Assembly (NCBI GenBank): GCA_020847395.1
Contig: JADLCD010000110.1
Coordinates: 1 to 64,000 of the forward strand
DNA from: Chitinophagaceae bacterium
GTDB lineage: Bacteria > Bacteroidota > Bacteroidia > Chitinophagales > Chitinophagaceae
DNA: 64,000 nt
Direction of reading: 5' to 3'
The notes under the pieces were generated by a model. The model saw only the letters and a list, made by a program, of their open reading frames with translations. It made no database searches and was not told the origin of the DNA. Positions 10,346 to 19,725 of this stretch are shown one piece after another; the first letter of the stretch is position 1, and each line of letters begins with the position of its first letter. The position numbers and the translations under genes are program-made.

Positions 10346-11692
10346 ATGCAAACAGCATCAAAAAAAGTAGTAAACGGTTGGGCAATGTACGACTGGGCCA
10401 ACAGTGTATACAATCTCGTTATAACTACAACTATCTTCCCGGCGTATTATGTTGGCATTACACAGGCTGGTAATAGCAAGGGGGAACATTACGTGAATTT
10501 TTTTGGAAGAGAATTTACAAATACTACTTTGCTGGACTACGCTTTAGCGACAGTCTTTTTAATCGTTGCTATATCTTCTCCTATTTTATCTTCAATAGCT
10601 GATTACAGGAGAAATAAAAAAGTTTATCTCAGTGCATTTTCTATAATAGGCTCTTTGTCCTGCGCTGCTTTATTTTTCTTTAAACCCGGAATGATTGAGT
10701 ACGGCGTAATTATTTATTCAATTGCTGCACTTGGTTATTGGGGAAGCCTGGTATTTTACAATTCCTATCTGCCGGATATAGCTGCACCTGAAGACCAGGA
10801 CAGGATTAGTGCCAAAGGATATACATTAGGTTATATAGGAAGTGTGCTGCTACAGATTATTTGTTTTGTAATAATTGTAAAGCCCGGGTTGTTTGGGCTT
10901 GAATCAGAAGATAAAACGCTGCCCGTTCGTGTTTCATTTTTGCTTACAGGTTTATGGTGGATAGGCTTTGCGCAAATTACTTTGCGTGTTTTACCATTGC
11001 CAAGTAAAAAAGAAAGGCAGGAAAAAAAGAATGTACTGACGAATGGCTTTAAAGAATTAGGCATTGTTTTCAGGCAGTTAAAACAGATACCTGTGCTACG
11101 GAGATTTTTGCTTTCCTTCTTTTTATATAGTATGGGTGTGCAAACCATTATGCTTGTGGCGGCAGGGTTTAGTAAAAAAGAAATTTTTCCTGCTTCGGAA
11201 GATGAACCTAAATTATTATTCACACTCATCCTGATACAATTGGTGGCTATAGCCGGCGCCATTATAATGAGCAGGTTATCAAAGCGCATTGGTAATATAC
11301 AGGTGCTGATTGTTACAGTTTGTATCTGGATTGCCGTTTGTATTTGGGCATATTATGTACAAACACAAATACAGTTTTATATACTCGCTTCCTGTGTCGG
11401 GTTGATAATGGGCGGCATACAATCCATGAGCAGGAGCACGTATTCTAAATTTTTGCCTGAAACAAAAGACACTACATCCTTCTTCAGCTTTTATGATGTT
11501 ACGGAAAAGATTGCGTTGGTTATCGGGTTGTTTTCCTTCGGTTTCCTGGAAGAAATTACCGGCAGTATCAGAAATTCTGTTTTGGTATTGATTGTGTTTT
11601 TTGTTGCTGCGCTTATTGCGTTATTTTATACAAGGCGGGCGGTTAAAGCCTATCCCTCCTCCCTTTCTCAGGGAAAGGGAGCGGTACTGTAG
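10346..11692 (+). CDS. MFS transporter, UMF1/Atg22-like family
   Basis: GWAMYDWANSVYNLVITTTIFPAYY N-terminus, about 12 TM segments, QSMSRSTYSKFLPETKDTTSFFSFYDVTEK. Confidence 0.9.
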   Translation: MQTASKKVVNGWAMYDWANSVYNLVITTTIFPAYYVGITQAGNSKGEHYVNFFGREFTNTTLLDYALATVFLIVAISSPILSSIADYRRNKKVYLSAFSIIGSLSCAALFFFKPGMIEYGVIIYSIAALGYWGSLVFYNSYLPDIAAPEDQDRISAKGYTLGYIGSVLLQIICFVIIVKPGLFGLESEDKTLPVRVSFLLTGLWWIGFAQITLRVLPLPSKKERQEKKNVLTNGFKELGIVFRQLKQIPVLRRFLLSFFLYSMGVQTIMLVAAGFSKKEIFPASEDEPKLLFTLILIQLVAIAGAIIMSRLSKRIGNIQVLIVTVCIWIAVCIWAYYVQTQIQFYILASCVGLIMGGIQSMSRSTYSKFLPETKDTTSFFSFYDVTEKIALVIGLFSFGFLEEITGSIRNSVLVLIVFFVAALIALFYTRRAVKAYPSSLSQGKGAVL

Positions 11693-11907
11693 GCCATTAA
11701 TAAGCTGTATGTCTTCCTCATCAACTATTGTAATGCTACTGGTCGAAATTTAACAACCTTATTATTTAACAGCATTTCGCAGAGCCGGCCTTTGTGCTTA
11801 GGACTCCTTCCCTTCGGGGAGGCAGGGAGGGGCTGCTGTCAGTATCATTTCATTCCTTTTTTCTCTATGTATATTTATGAAACTGACGGCACTGTCAGTT
11901 AACAGTT

Positions 11908-13302
11908 ATGATTGTACATCAAAACCATATGAACAGGGCACTCCTGGCTGCAGCATTGCTTTGTTTCAATTTCTTTCATTGTACCAACGTTCAAAAAGAA
12001 AGCATTATGCATTTTACAGAATCGCAACTTACATATGATAAGCACGGGCATTTCCTTAATTCAACACAGGTTTTTTCGCCAGACGATAAATGGATAGTAT
12101 ATGATACCAGGAACGATGATGGCGGCATTGGCGTAACAGGAAGTATAGAAATGGTGAATGTGCAAACAGGAGAGATCAGTCAACTATATAAAACACAAAA
12201 CCAAACCAGGTATGGGCCGGGCGTTGGCGCGGCTACATTCAGTCCAAAGGCAGATACAGTATTGTTCATTCATGGCATTCGCAATGCAGATGAAAAAAAT
12301 CCTTATGGTTTTGCAAGAAGAACGGCTGTAGCTATTGATATCAACAAACCTTTTGAACCTATTTTTATGGATGCCCGTAATATTAATGCACCCTTTACTC
12401 CCGGTGCATTAAGAGGCGGAACGCATGCATATACCTGGAGTGGTGACGGGCAATGGATTTGCTTTACTTATAACGACTATATTATTGAACAGCTTGGCAA
12501 AACGGATACTACGGTAAAAGACCTGCGCACGATAGCAGTAATGGCTCCGGGAAAAGTGAATGTACAGGCTGATTCAACTATGGAAAATAACAGCGGTGAA
12601 AAATTTGCTGTGGTGGTTGCAGCAGTAAAAGAAAATCCTGCTGCCGGCAGCGATGAAATAGATAAAGCATTTGATGAAGGCTGGATTGGAAAAAAAGGCT
12701 ACAAAAAAAGTGATGGCACATGGCAAAACCGGGCCGTAGCATTCCAGGGTAATGTAAAGAACAACCAACAGCAAAGTATAGCCGAAGTTTTTGTAGCAGA
12801 TATTCCTGATGATATTACTATAGCCACTCCCGGAAAGCCACTGGAGGGAACGGCAACAACCAGGCCCAATATACCACAGGGTGTTACGCAAAGAAGAATA
12901 ACATATACAGAAAAAGGAATTGTAGGGCCAAGGCATTGGCTTAAATCATCTGCCGATGGGTCGCAAATATTTTTTCTTACCAAAGATAAAAAAGGTATTG
13001 TGCAGATTTTCGCTGTGTCGCCCAACGGCGGAGATATACAACAAATTTCCTTCAATGAATTTTCAGTAGAAGGGTCGATCAATGTAAGTTCTGATGATAA
13101 GTATATTGCCTATATAGCGGATAATAGTGTATTTATTACCGATATTAAAACACATGAATCATTCCGGCTGAATGCGGCAGATAAAAATGCTGCGCCTTCC
13201 GGTGCTGCAATATGGTCGAACGATGGAAAAATTTTAGCGTTCAATCGTAAGGTGAAAGACGGGAATGAAAGTTATTACCAGGTGTTTGTGTTGAAGAGGT
13301 AA
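11908..13302 (+). CDS. DUF3748/YidR-like TolB-type beta-propeller protein (start possibly 11929)
   Basis: LTYDKHGHFLNSTQVFSPDDKWIVYDTRNDD and repeated WD/TolB-like FSPDDKWI, SWSGDGQWI, VSSDDKYIAYIAD motifs. Confidence 0.75.
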   Translation: MIVHQNHMNRALLAAALLCFNFFHCTNVQKESIMHFTESQLTYDKHGHFLNSTQVFSPDDKWIVYDTRNDDGGIGVTGSIEMVNVQTGEISQLYKTQNQTRYGPGVGAATFSPKADTVLFIHGIRNADEKNPYGFARRTAVAIDINKPFEPIFMDARNINAPFTPGALRGGTHAYTWSGDGQWICFTYNDYIIEQLGKTDTTVKDLRTIAVMAPGKVNVQADSTMENNSGEKFAVVVAAVKENPAAGSDEIDKAFDEGWIGKKGYKKSDGTWQNRAVAFQGNVKNNQQQSIAEVFVADIPDDITIATPGKPLEGTATTRPNIPQGVTQRRITYTEKGIVGPRHWLKSSADGSQIFFLTKDKKGIVQIFAVSPNGGDIQQISFNEFSVEGSINVSSDDKYIAYIADNSVFITDIKTHESFRLNAADKNAAPSGAAIWSNDGKILAFNRKVKDGNESYYQVFVLKR

Positions 13303-13354
13303 GGAAATAGTCACCACATAGGCGCATATAGTCGGTAAAATACTTTTGTGATAC

Positions 13355-14101
13355 TTATTGCATTGATTTTAAGCGTTGGATTTCCTCTTGTATTTCCTGA
13401 ATGACAGCTTTGTTTTGTATTTCCTTTTTATTTTTAACTTTACCGGAGAAGATGATAAAAACCTGCCCACCATAATCCTTTTCAAAACTATCAAAATTAG
13501 CCTGCATTCTTTCAGACGGTTTATAGTTGCCAAAATTTGAATTTGCAGTAATTGGCTTTATTTGAATGCCGAAGGCTTTTGTGCCAACTTTTCCAATATA
13601 ATCAATGTCTCCGGCGTGGTCTAAATCGGCATCAGATTCTTCAAATATGATATCTGGGAATATTTTTGATAAACTATCTGTGATAATTGATTTTTCAGTA
13701 ACAAATCCATCATAAGTTCTTGGGATAGTAACCTCATAGATATAATCAACACAATCCTGTAAAGTGATTTTATTAAAAGCCTCAATCCATTCAGGAATCA
13801 CAACTTCTGTAATCTTTTCATATAAACGTTCTCCTAATTCTTCTAATATTTCTTTGGTAATTTTAACAGCATGCTTCTGGGATTTAGTATAAGCCTTCTC
13901 AAAATAAAAGCTTTTCCATTCGTCAAAAGTTTTTGGCTGGCACTGTCGAATTAACTCCATTACCGGCCCGACTTTATTTGGTCTTGTAAGCTGGTAAGCA
14001 TTACTTGTATAGTTCAGCACCTTTTCTTTTTTACCAAAAGGCTTGGCATATTTATACACAGGTTGCTCATTTTCTTCTAATTCTCCCAATTCTTCAACCA
14101 T
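13355..14101 (-). CDS. MjaI-family type II restriction endonuclease
   Basis: YTSNAYQLTRPNKVGPVMELI N-terminus typical of the MjaI family; downstream of and 3 bp from a DNA methyltransferase in the same orientation. Confidence 0.8.
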   Translation of the reverse strand: MVEELGELEENEQPVYKYAKPFGKKEKVLNYTSNAYQLTRPNKVGPVMELIRQCQPKTFDEWKSFYFEKAYTKSQKHAVKITKEILEELGERLYEKITEVVIPEWIEAFNKITLQDCVDYIYEVTIPRTYDGFVTEKSIITDSLSKIFPDIIFEESDADLDHAGDIDYIGKVGTKAFGIQIKPITANSNFGNYKPSERMQANFDSFEKDYGGQVFIIFSGKVKNKKEIQNKAVIQEIQEEIQRLKSMQ

Positions 14102-14104
14102 TGG

Positions 14105-15394
14105 TTATGATTTAAGCAGATTCAAAAATTTTTCTTTGTATTTGAACTCAAATGCTTCGTCAACCTGAGCCAGTCTGTTCTTTAATAAATGAGCGTTTAG
14201 AAAGGTCTTATTTTCCAAATATAAATAACAAAGTAAGTTGTTGTTTTCGTCGTGCATTTGTTTGTCAAATTTCAGAAATACTTTTTTCCCTTTTGTTTTG
14301 TTGTGTAAAAATTCAGTCGCTTTCCCATTAATTTTTATATCTTCTTTTATACCAATCAATCTTACTATTACGTCATTATTTAATCGTATTATTTCTGAAG
14401 TTATTATTTCTTTCACGGTAAAATATTCTTCTCTTTTGGAAGAACTGTTTTTATCTATTTTAGAACCAAATTGTAATTTCTTTATATCAATCTTTTTATC
14501 AAGTTTATGGGGGTCTTTAAATATATATGGAAGCTGACTGATTTGCTTGTCAAAGTTTGTTTGAAAAGTCTCTCTTTTTATAAATTTATATTTTGTTCCT
14601 TCTATATCAGGTTGTATAGCGCCTATTTTTTCTTTTATTACCGGAATAAATTCAGTATTAATTTCAAAGCTTGCTGAATTTCGTCCTAAGTTTTTTGCTG
14701 CGAGAGCTGTAGTCCCACTTCCTCCAAATGGATCTAATACGTTTTCACCATAAAATGAAAACATCTTTATTAATCGCCTCGGTAGTTCTTCCGGAAACAT
14801 CGCAATATGACCATTGTTTTGTCGTGCACCAGCAAAGTTCCAATGACCAGCAAAAAAAGTATTCCATTCTTCTGCAGTCATTTTAGATAACTCTTTTTGT
14901 TCTTTTGTAGGTTTAGGGGCTTCTCCCAGCTTTTTAAAAATTAAAATAAATTCATAATCAATTTTTAAAATGCCGTTTCTGGGATATGGATAAGACCCCA
15001 TTTGTATGCCGCCGCCAGTAGTGTTGGAAGTTGTGACTTTTTGCCAGATAATAGCACCCATGTAATCAAACCCTATATTCTCACAGAATTTGATAATCTC
15101 TTCACGTCTAGGTATTACTTTATATCTGCCATAATAAACTGAGCGGGCAAATTGATCTCCAATATTTATACAGAGCCTGCATCCGTTATGCAAAACACGG
15201 TAACATTCTTTCCAAACAAGGTTTAGGTTGTTGATATAATTTTCATAGCTATCATGAAATCCAATTTGATTATCTGATCCATAATCTTTCAATTGCCAAT
15301 AAGGTGGGGAAGTGATGGCCAAATGCATAGAACTATCTTTCAATTCATGCATCTCTCTACTATCACCATTTATAACTTTATGAAAAGTACTCAC
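14105..15394 (-). CDS. beta-class DNA methyltransferase (probably N4-cytosine) with C-terminal SNase-like domain
   Basis: Motif IV AITSPPYWQLKDYG precedes motif I DPFGGSGTTALAAKNLGRNSASFEI; C-terminal 112 aa resembles SNase. Confidence 0.88.
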   Translation of the reverse strand: MSTFHKVINGDSREMHELKDSSMHLAITSPPYWQLKDYGSDNQIGFHDSYENYINNLNLVWKECYRVLHNGCRLCINIGDQFARSVYYGRYKVIPRREEIIKFCENIGFDYMGAIIWQKVTTSNTTGGGIQMGSYPYPRNGILKIDYEFILIFKKLGEAPKPTKEQKELSKMTAEEWNTFFAGHWNFAGARQNNGHIAMFPEELPRRLIKMFSFYGENVLDPFGGSGTTALAAKNLGRNSASFEINTEFIPVIKEKIGAIQPDIEGTKYKFIKRETFQTNFDKQISQLPYIFKDPHKLDKKIDIKKLQFGSKIDKNSSSKREEYFTVKEIITSEIIRLNNDVIVRLIGIKEDIKINGKATEFLHNKTKGKKVFLKFDKQMHDENNNLLCYLYLENKTFLNAHLLKNRLAQVDEAFEFKYKEKFLNLLKS

Positions 15395-15607
15395 TTATTA
15401 TATTTATTATAACAAATGTACAATTATGCAATTAACTTAATTCTAATGTTAAAAATTTGTAGAATACTGTATGAGAAAATGAATTGTTTGATATTGTTTT
15501 TTATTTCAAATTCCTGCAAACACACAACTGCCCCGCAATATAACCTGCAGGGCAGCATTTGTTTCAACTTCAACCTTTCTATTGAAACGATTTTTAACCT
15601 TTATTTT

Positions 15608-17866
15608 CTATCTACCGGTAGTAAGAAAAAGAAAGGGTGTATGTAAATCTTCTGAAGTTTTTTTTCCTGCCAGCTCTTCACGTTCACTTTCATTTTCAGA
15701 AGTTGTTATTTTTCTTTCCGCAGGTTTGGATTGTTTTGGCGGATTAGGTGATGCAGGTGCAGCAGGTTTAACTGTATCAATTTCTATCTTCTCATTATCT
15801 CCATTCTTTTTATAACGGTAAGTACCTTTTCCATCTTCCAGTTCGCCTTCCGCTTCTATTTCCACTCCATTATCATCTGCTTTCAATTTAAATTTGCCAT
15901 TCTTTACTTTCTTATTATCATCTTTACTTTCATACTTTTTATCAGTTCTTTCCAGTCCATCATTAGTCATAATGTATTGCACATTATTGTCCCAGGAATA
16001 AGAATTATCCCACTTGTCTTTCCAGTCAATATTCCAGCCTTTTCTGCGATTAAAATTTATATCAAACCAATCATAGCGGTCTATACTTCCATCAATCATA
16101 ATTTTTTTACCAACAGGCACTTCAACAATCACCATTACCTGCTGATTGCGGAACTTGTTAGTGCTGGATACCGGAAATCCCTTTGGAAAATAAAACGCGC
16201 TATCCTTTTGGGTTATTGGAAAATTGATGCTGCCCGCATTGTTTTCCGCACTCGCCGGGGTATTGCCAAGTGATAATTTTATCAGCCTTATATGATAAGC
16301 GCTGTCTTCACTTTTAACAACCTTCAGTCTTACAGTGTTCAGTAACATGCTATCCTCATTCAACGAAAGAAAAGGAAAATCACCATCAAACCAATCAGAG
16401 CTATAATACCTAACTTTTCCATCCATCACTTTTATAAACATATTACCATTTGCAGGTTGGGTAATTGCTACGTCTTCATTTACACTTGTTTTTATCCTGA
16501 AATTTCTTCCAACCATTCCTATTAAAACAAACAAACTAATCAACCCTAAAATCCACAAACTGCCGAATGTATAACCGAGGTATGGATTTCTTGATTTTAC
16601 CCGCATAATTCTTCTTACAATCCAAACTACCAGCGCAATAATGGGAACGCCTATGAATAATGTGAGTACGCTCCATGCAAAGAAATTTTGCCAGAAACCT
16701 TCGAGTAAGAAATTTTTAAGAGGGAATACTGCCACACCACTATATAATATTGCTATTAATGCAATCAGCAATGCAAAAGCAATACAACCTGCAATACACA
16801 AAAAGAAAGCTTTGAATAATATACCTATGGCGTTGCCAATGCCTGTACCTGTTTTTCTTGCAGCAGGGCCCACTTCAGCAGCAAATGCCTGTGTACGTTG
16901 CCCGATGGTTTCCTTCATTTCAGCGCCAACTATTTTCGCTTTTTCCCTAAACTCTGTACCTAACTTTTCACCACGGTTTTTCACGCTCTGTAATTCTTCC
17001 TGCACGGTATTTTTAATACTTTCCAGGTCAATTTTTTCGCCACGCATTTCCAGTTTTTCACTCGCCGTTACTGCCTTGGGCAACACAATCCAAAGAATAA
17101 TATAGGTTACGAAGAAGGTACCACCTAAACCGCTGAAGGCAACCCAGGGGCCTCTCCAATGCCACCAGAAACCACTAAATATATTAGGGAGCATACCAAA
17201 CAAAAACGGCAACAGGAAAATTAAACGGGGTATCCAGGTATCTATATTAAAATATGCGCTTAAACCACCGGCCACACCACCTATCAATTTATTTTCCGGA
17301 TCGCGGTAAAGCCTTTTGCGCACATTAGCTTGCAAAGGCCTTACCGGTAAAATAATCCATAAAATAATGTACAACACTATGCCAAATCCAAAGCCGCCAA
17401 AAGCAATTAAAGCAAATATGATACGCACTACCGCAGGGTCAATTTTCATATAATGCGCTATGCCTGCACAAACACCACCCAATACTTTGTCATTAGCCGC
17501 TCTTGACAACCTGCGCGGTTCTTCATATGCCTGCTGGGTATTAGTTGACTGACTGCTTTCGGTTTTTGCATAATCTGTAGCGCTGCCTGCATATGTTGCA
17601 TCCTGCTCTTCAAAATCTTCTGGTCTGCCCATACTTACCATCACCGCATTTACGTCTTCATCAGTAATACAAACCGCTCCTTTCTTTAATTTTTCATCAA
17701 ACAACTCGGCAATACGGTTTTCAATATCATTGATGATCTCATCCCTTCCTTCTTCATGGGCAAAATAACGGCGCAGACTTTCAATATACTGCTTCAACGC
17801 TTCGTAAGCCGTTTCCTCTATGGGTATTACCCTGCCTTGAAAATTTATATTTATTACCTTTTTCAT
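15608..17866 (-). CDS. PspC-domain membrane protein with two PspC domains and an N-terminal HAAS-like helical domain
   Basis: KVLGGVCAGIAHYMKIDPAVVRIIF and KLIGGVAGGLSAYFNIDTWIPRLIF; N-terminal EEGRDEIINDIENRIAELFDEKL. Confidence 0.9.
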   Translation of the reverse strand: MKKVININFQGRVIPIEETAYEALKQYIESLRRYFAHEEGRDEIINDIENRIAELFDEKLKKGAVCITDEDVNAVMVSMGRPEDFEEQDATYAGSATDYAKTESSQSTNTQQAYEEPRRLSRAANDKVLGGVCAGIAHYMKIDPAVVRIIFALIAFGGFGFGIVLYIILWIILPVRPLQANVRKRLYRDPENKLIGGVAGGLSAYFNIDTWIPRLIFLLPFLFGMLPNIFSGFWWHWRGPWVAFSGLGGTFFVTYIILWIVLPKAVTASEKLEMRGEKIDLESIKNTVQEELQSVKNRGEKLGTEFREKAKIVGAEMKETIGQRTQAFAAEVGPAARKTGTGIGNAIGILFKAFFLCIAGCIAFALLIALIAILYSGVAVFPLKNFLLEGFWQNFFAWSVLTLFIGVPIIALVVWIVRRIMRVKSRNPYLGYTFGSLWILGLISLFVLIGMVGRNFRIKTSVNEDVAITQPANGNMFIKVMDGKVRYYSSDWFDGDFPFLSLNEDSMLLNTVRLKVVKSEDSAYHIRLIKLSLGNTPASAENNAGSINFPITQKDSAFYFPKGFPVSSTNKFRNQQVMVIVEVPVGKKIMIDGSIDRYDWFDINFNRRKGWNIDWKDKWDNSYSWDNNVQYIMTNDGLERTDKKYESKDDNKKVKNGKFKLKADDNGVEIEAEGELEDGKGTYRYKKNGDNEKIEIDTVKPAAPASPNPPKQSKPAERKITTSENESEREELAGKKTSEDLHTPFLFLTTGR

Positions 17867-17880
17867 GATCTGTTCAATTT

Positions 17881-18264
17881 TTATTGGTTGAAGTTGCCGG
17901 AGTTGATGTTTACTTCATTTTGTGTAAGAGCCTGCACCGCGCCTGCCAACTCGTTCCATGTTGCTTCCAGCTCGGCATAAAATGCTGCACCCTTATCCGT
18001 TAGCGAGAAATACTTACGGGGTGGTCCTCCGGTACTTTCCACCCATCTGTAAGTGAGTAAGTCGGCGTTTTTTAACCTGGTTAGCAGGGGATACAATGTT
18101 CCTTCCAGAATATTAAGGTTGGCTTTTTTCATTTCATCTATTATATCACTCGGGTAGACCTCCCCACGCTTTATAATAGATAAAATACAGAACTCAAGCA
18201 CTCCTTTTCTCATCTGACTCTGCGTGTTCTCGATATTCATAATCTTAGGAGATTTTTCCCTCAT
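17881..18264 (-). CDS. PadR-family transcriptional regulator
   Basis: QMRKGVLEFCILSIIKRGEVYPSDIIDEMKKANLNILEGTLYPLLTRLKNADLLTYRWVESTGGPPRKYFSLTDKG. Confidence 0.96.
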   Translation of the reverse strand: MREKSPKIMNIENTQSQMRKGVLEFCILSIIKRGEVYPSDIIDEMKKANLNILEGTLYPLLTRLKNADLLTYRWVESTGGPPRKYFSLTDKGAAFYAELEATWNELAGAVQALTQNEVNINSGNFNQ

Positions 18265-18419
18265 CCTTCCGGCCGTGAACGATGGGGGCTGTTAACAATT
18301 TTGTTCCATCCTTTCAATCCTGCTTTTAAATCGCCTGCTTATACATTCCATTCTTAAAATTTAACCCGGCTGTTTTTGGATTGATTACTAATCTGACACA
18401 AATCTAAATACTTTTTTAA

Positions 18420-18509
18420 TACTATGCAATACATAGTACCATTTTTATTTCAGTAGTCGGCAGTAAATAATTATAGGTTTTAAATGAAATGCAGTACAGT
18501 ACTGCATTT
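18420..18509. promoter_or_regulatory. two palindromes, candidate PadR operators
   Basis: TACTATG caata CATAGTA (18420-18438) and AAATGCAGTAC a GTACTGCATTT (18487-18509), both perfect. Confidence 0.5.
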
Positions 18510-18684
18510 GACGTGATTCTACGATTGAAAATATTTTTTTACTATAGGATGAATGGATGCAGGAATTGATAAATGGTAACAGCTAAAAGCATGAATGAAC
18601 CTGCGGCCAAGCAATTAACCAGGAAATTTTTCGTTTGTTATTACCAAATGTTAAAATAAAATAAGTCACTTTAATTCAATTACT

Positions 18685-18692
18685 TAGCTTTG
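18685..18692 (+). promoter_or_regulatory. Bacteroidota-type -7 element TAGCTTTG
   Basis: Matches TAnnTTTG, 39 bp before the ORF at 18731. Confidence 0.45.
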
Positions 18693-18730
18693 CGGCGCAA
18701 AATTATCTGGTATACCTCTAACCATTTTAT

Positions 18731-19546
18731 ATGAAGAAAATAGCAATTTCAGCATGTTTCCTGTTTACCCTTGTTTTTTTTATATCCGGCAGCATACATG
18801 CGCAGGATAAAAAAAAGGCTAAAGGAGAATTATACATTTCATGGGGCTATAATACAGAATGGTACACCAGGAGTAATGTGCATATTAATCAACCCTCGCT
18901 TAATAATGATTATACTTTTAATAATATTAAAGGGCACGACAGGAAGGGTTGGAACAGTCATCTTTTTCAAAAAGAACTTTCCATTCCGCAATACAATTAC
19001 AGGCTTGGTTATTTTTTTAACCCTGAAAAAGGTTGGGGGGTGGAAATTAATTTTGACCACACTAAATTCATTTTTGGTGATGAGCAGGATGTATCGCTCA
19101 CAGGCAAATTAAATGGGCGGCAGGTAGATACTACCATTCGTTTTTCTGAAAGGAATGGCTTCTTTTATTACCTTAATAATGGAGCAAATTTTTTATTGTT
19201 TAATGTGGTGAAACGCTACAGGGTATTTAAAACGCATAATGAAAATTTCAAGCTCGATTTTCTTGGTAAGGCTGGTATAGGCCCTGTAATTCCACATGTG
19301 GAGAATAGTTTTTTTAGCAACAAAAACAAACCCCATTTTCAATTAGGCGGTTGGAATGTTGGATTAGAAGCTACCTTAAAAGCAACCTTTTTTAAATACG
19401 GATTTATTGAATATGCCAACAAGTTAGATTATGCCCGCTACTCCCACCTGAAAATTTATGAGGGTACTGCCAAACATGCCTTTGGTACTTATGAAATGAT
19501 TTTAAATATTGGAGCAAATGTGCCAATAGGGAGGTATAAGGAGTGA
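18731..19546 (+). CDS. secreted outer-membrane beta-barrel-like hypothetical protein
   Basis: Signal peptide ending HAQD; alternating aromatic/polar strands; terminal amphipathic segment. Confidence 0.6.
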   Translation: MKKIAISACFLFTLVFFISGSIHAQDKKKAKGELYISWGYNTEWYTRSNVHINQPSLNNDYTFNNIKGHDRKGWNSHLFQKELSIPQYNYRLGYFFNPEKGWGVEINFDHTKFIFGDEQDVSLTGKLNGRQVDTTIRFSERNGFFYYLNNGANFLLFNVVKRYRVFKTHNENFKLDFLGKAGIGPVIPHVENSFFSNKNKPHFQLGGWNVGLEATLKATFFKYGFIEYANKLDYARYSHLKIYEGTAKHAFGTYEMILNIGANVPIGRYKE

Positions 19547-19725
19547 GGCAATAAGAAGGCAAATTAAGAAGTGCTGATCCTGCTTAATATTGGTCATCTT
19601 CCTTAGCCCAAGGTAGTTTAATTAACAGTATCCAATATCAATCCACTTATCTGCACTATACGCCCGAATGTCTATTTTGCATTGCTTATCATATCTTGCA
19701 CTCACAACGTTTTATCAAATATATT

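Noticed and set aside
13355-15394. R-M pair as part of a larger mobile defense island
   Set aside because: No integrase, transposase, tRNA or additional defense genes flank it; neighbours are a YidR-like gene and a PspC gene.
15529-15556. CTGCCC...GGGCAG hairpin downstream of pspC as terminator
   Set aside because: No U-tract follows it on the minus strand; only a 6-bp perfect stem.
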